From: GCA-2746795 sp964643965 | Lineage (GTDB): Bacteria; Chloroflexota; Anaerolineae; Promineifilales; Promineifilaceae | Assembly (NCBI GenBank): GCA_964643965.1 | Contig: CAZXVH010000071.1 | Coordinates: forward strand, 1 to 28,262 | DNA: 28,262 nucleotides | Direction of reading: 5' to 3' | Position numbers and translations under genes: made by a program | Notes under the pieces: model-generated | Told to the model about the DNA's origin: nothing | Database searches by the model: none | What the model saw: the letters and a program-made list of their open reading frames with translations, nothing else | Shown: piece after piece, positions 25,478 through 28,262 of the stretch | How the letters are laid out: each line of letters begins with the position of its first letter | Numbering within the stretch: position 1 is the first letter of the stretch

Positions 25478-26331
25478 GTTTAGAAACACTCACAACGTTT
25501 ACGGTGCTTGGCATTCGCTTCTGGGACGCCTCACGCAATGTGCAGGTGAGTGATGGCTTGCATGTGACTGCCCGGCCGGATGTGGTAAACGGCCGTTCTA
25601 CCACCGCCATCCTCACCCCCTCCGGCCATTACGTCTTTCGCAGCCTGCCCGGCCTGAGCGCCTGGGAGTACCCGGCTGGCTCTGTGCCGCCGCCGCCTGC
25701 CCCGGCCGACGCCTCCCGCTTCATCATCGAAGTGACCGACTTGCAGCAGCGCTTTTTACCCACCACCTTCCAGATCGATTTGCCCCTGCCCAATCGCGGC
25801 CTGTTTCCCATGGCGGCGCAAAACGGCGTGCCGGGCGACAGTTCTCTGGGCGCTTACCTTTTCACCGCCCCCACCCGCCCCACCCCGCCCGGCATGGCAG
25901 GTGTGCGGGCGCATTTAGTGGATCAGGCAAACGGCCGTTCTGCCCCCTTTGCCATCCTCGCCGTCCGCCTCACCGATACCAGCCCCCAGCAGCGTTGGGA
26001 CGGCATCGCCGACGCCCAGGGTAATGTGTTGGTGCAGTTTCCCACCCCCAGCCTGGCCGATGTAGCTGACGACGCCGTCGCCGCCACCTCCCTCGCCGAA
26101 AAATATTGGCGGATCAACATTCGCGTCCATTACCAGCCGACGGCGCTCATCTTTCCCCAGGGAGCCGTCGTGCCCGATCTGCGCAGCATTTACGACCAGG
26201 GGCAGGGCACGGTATGGCCGCGTCAAACCGGCCCGCCGCGCAATCGTCTCAATGAAAACCTTTACTTTGGACAAGAATTTATCGTACGCACCGACGACCT
26301 GTCCGATTTTTGGATAAGTCCCGCTGCCTAA
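25474..26331 (+). CDS. Beta-rich protein of unknown function in injection-system cluster
   Basis: A 285-residue protein that I do not recognise as a named family. Two halves can be seen. Residues about 8-125 (FTVLGIRFWDA, GHYVFRSLPGLSAWEY, FIIEVTDLQQRFLPTTFQID) and about 140-235 (GVRAHLVDQANGRSAPFAIL, WDGIADAQGNVLVQFPTPSL, YWRINIRVHYQ) each look like beta-sandwiches, joined by a Pro-rich linker. The second half resembles carboxypeptidase-regulatory-type folds. There is no signal peptide, so secretion, if any, would be with the particle. Its start overlaps the DUF4255 gene and the sheath gene follows after 16 bp. This position suggests a structural or decoration part (baseplate, spike accessory or fibre adaptor). 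That role is inferred. Confidence 0.75.
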   Translation: MSLETLTTFTVLGIRFWDASRNVQVSDGLHVTARPDVVNGRSTTAILTPSGHYVFRSLPGLSAWEYPAGSVPPPPAPADASRFIIEVTDLQQRFLPTTFQIDLPLPNRGLFPMAAQNGVPGDSSLGAYLFTAPTRPTPPGMAGVRAHLVDQANGRSAPFAILAVRLTDTSPQQRWDGIADAQGNVLVQFPTPSLADVADDAVAATSLAEKYWRINIRVHYQPTALIFPQGAVVPDLRSIYDQGQGTVWPRQTGPPRNRLNENLYFGQEFIVRTDDLSDFWISPAA

Positions 26332-26347
26332 ACCTGGAGGAAGACCC

Positions 26348-28210
<1,863 letters not shown>

Positions 28211-28262
28211 ACAGTGGACAGTGGACAGTGGACAGTGGACAGTGGACAGTGGACAGTGGACA
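28211..28262 (+). repeat. 7-bp tandem repeat (ACAGTGG) reaching the window end
   Basis: Seven full copies plus 3 nt begin directly after the sheath stop codon. The array is cut by the window edge, so its length is unknown. It resembles the subunits of the 21-bp repeats at 16173-16235. Confidence 0.95.

Overview
The window looks like a scaffold from an uncultured member of the Chloroflexota, probably of Anaerolineae type. This is inferred from AfsR/SARP-like regulators with BTAD domains, large secreted beta-helix, Calx-beta, FG-GAP and PKD proteins, a DUF1786 protein and a compact contractile-injection-system cluster in moderately GC-rich DNA. No rRNA or tRNA gene was seen, so the placement rests on gene style only. 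Two runs of exactly 100 N (3501-3600 and 21619-21718) look like scaffold placeholders.

Region 1 (1-7778, minus strand) is a co-directional series. Read in transcription order it holds a 1028-residue AfsR-type regulator (BTAD, NB-ARC ATPase, TPR), a DUF1786 protein whose reading frame carries an array of 30-bp repeats, a ClpS adaptor, a GTP cyclohydrolase II/RibD-reductase fusion, a cysteine-free medium-chain dehydrogenase and a divergent 6-pyruvoyl-tetrahydropterin-synthase-like protein cut by the window edge. The last three look like one GTP-derived small-molecule pathway of unknown product. The fusion lacks the deaminase needed for normal riboflavin synthesis, and the PTPS-like protein lacks the usual catalytic Cys and Asp-His pair.

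Region 2 (7875-23350, plus strand) is a secretion locus divergent from the regulator. A 71-residue protein overlaps the start of an 804-residue secreted beta-helix/Calx-beta protein. A perfect 13-bp hairpin follows, then one gene for a secreted protein of about 4258 residues. That protein has a degenerate transglutaminase-like domain, Ig-like segments, eight related beta-sandwich modules, an FG-GAP propeller and two PKD domains. Both secreted proteins end in a similar short hydrophobic-basic tail (LPLIIR / LPVIMKP).

Region 3 (23566-28262, plus strand) has a short SARP-like regulator with a coiled-coil tail and a 67-residue protein that resembles the small protein of region 2. These are followed by the first genes of an extracellular contractile injection system: a DUF4255/Pvc16-like protein, an unknown beta-rich protein and a long tail-sheath protein. 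A 7-bp tandem repeat runs off the window end.

Over the whole window the palindrome AACGGCCGTT recurs about every 600-700 bp in all coding frames, on both strands' genes, resembling the HIP1 phenomenon of cyanobacteria. REP-like hairpins and microsatellite-like repeats occur between genes and also inside reading frames, where they are translated as linkers.
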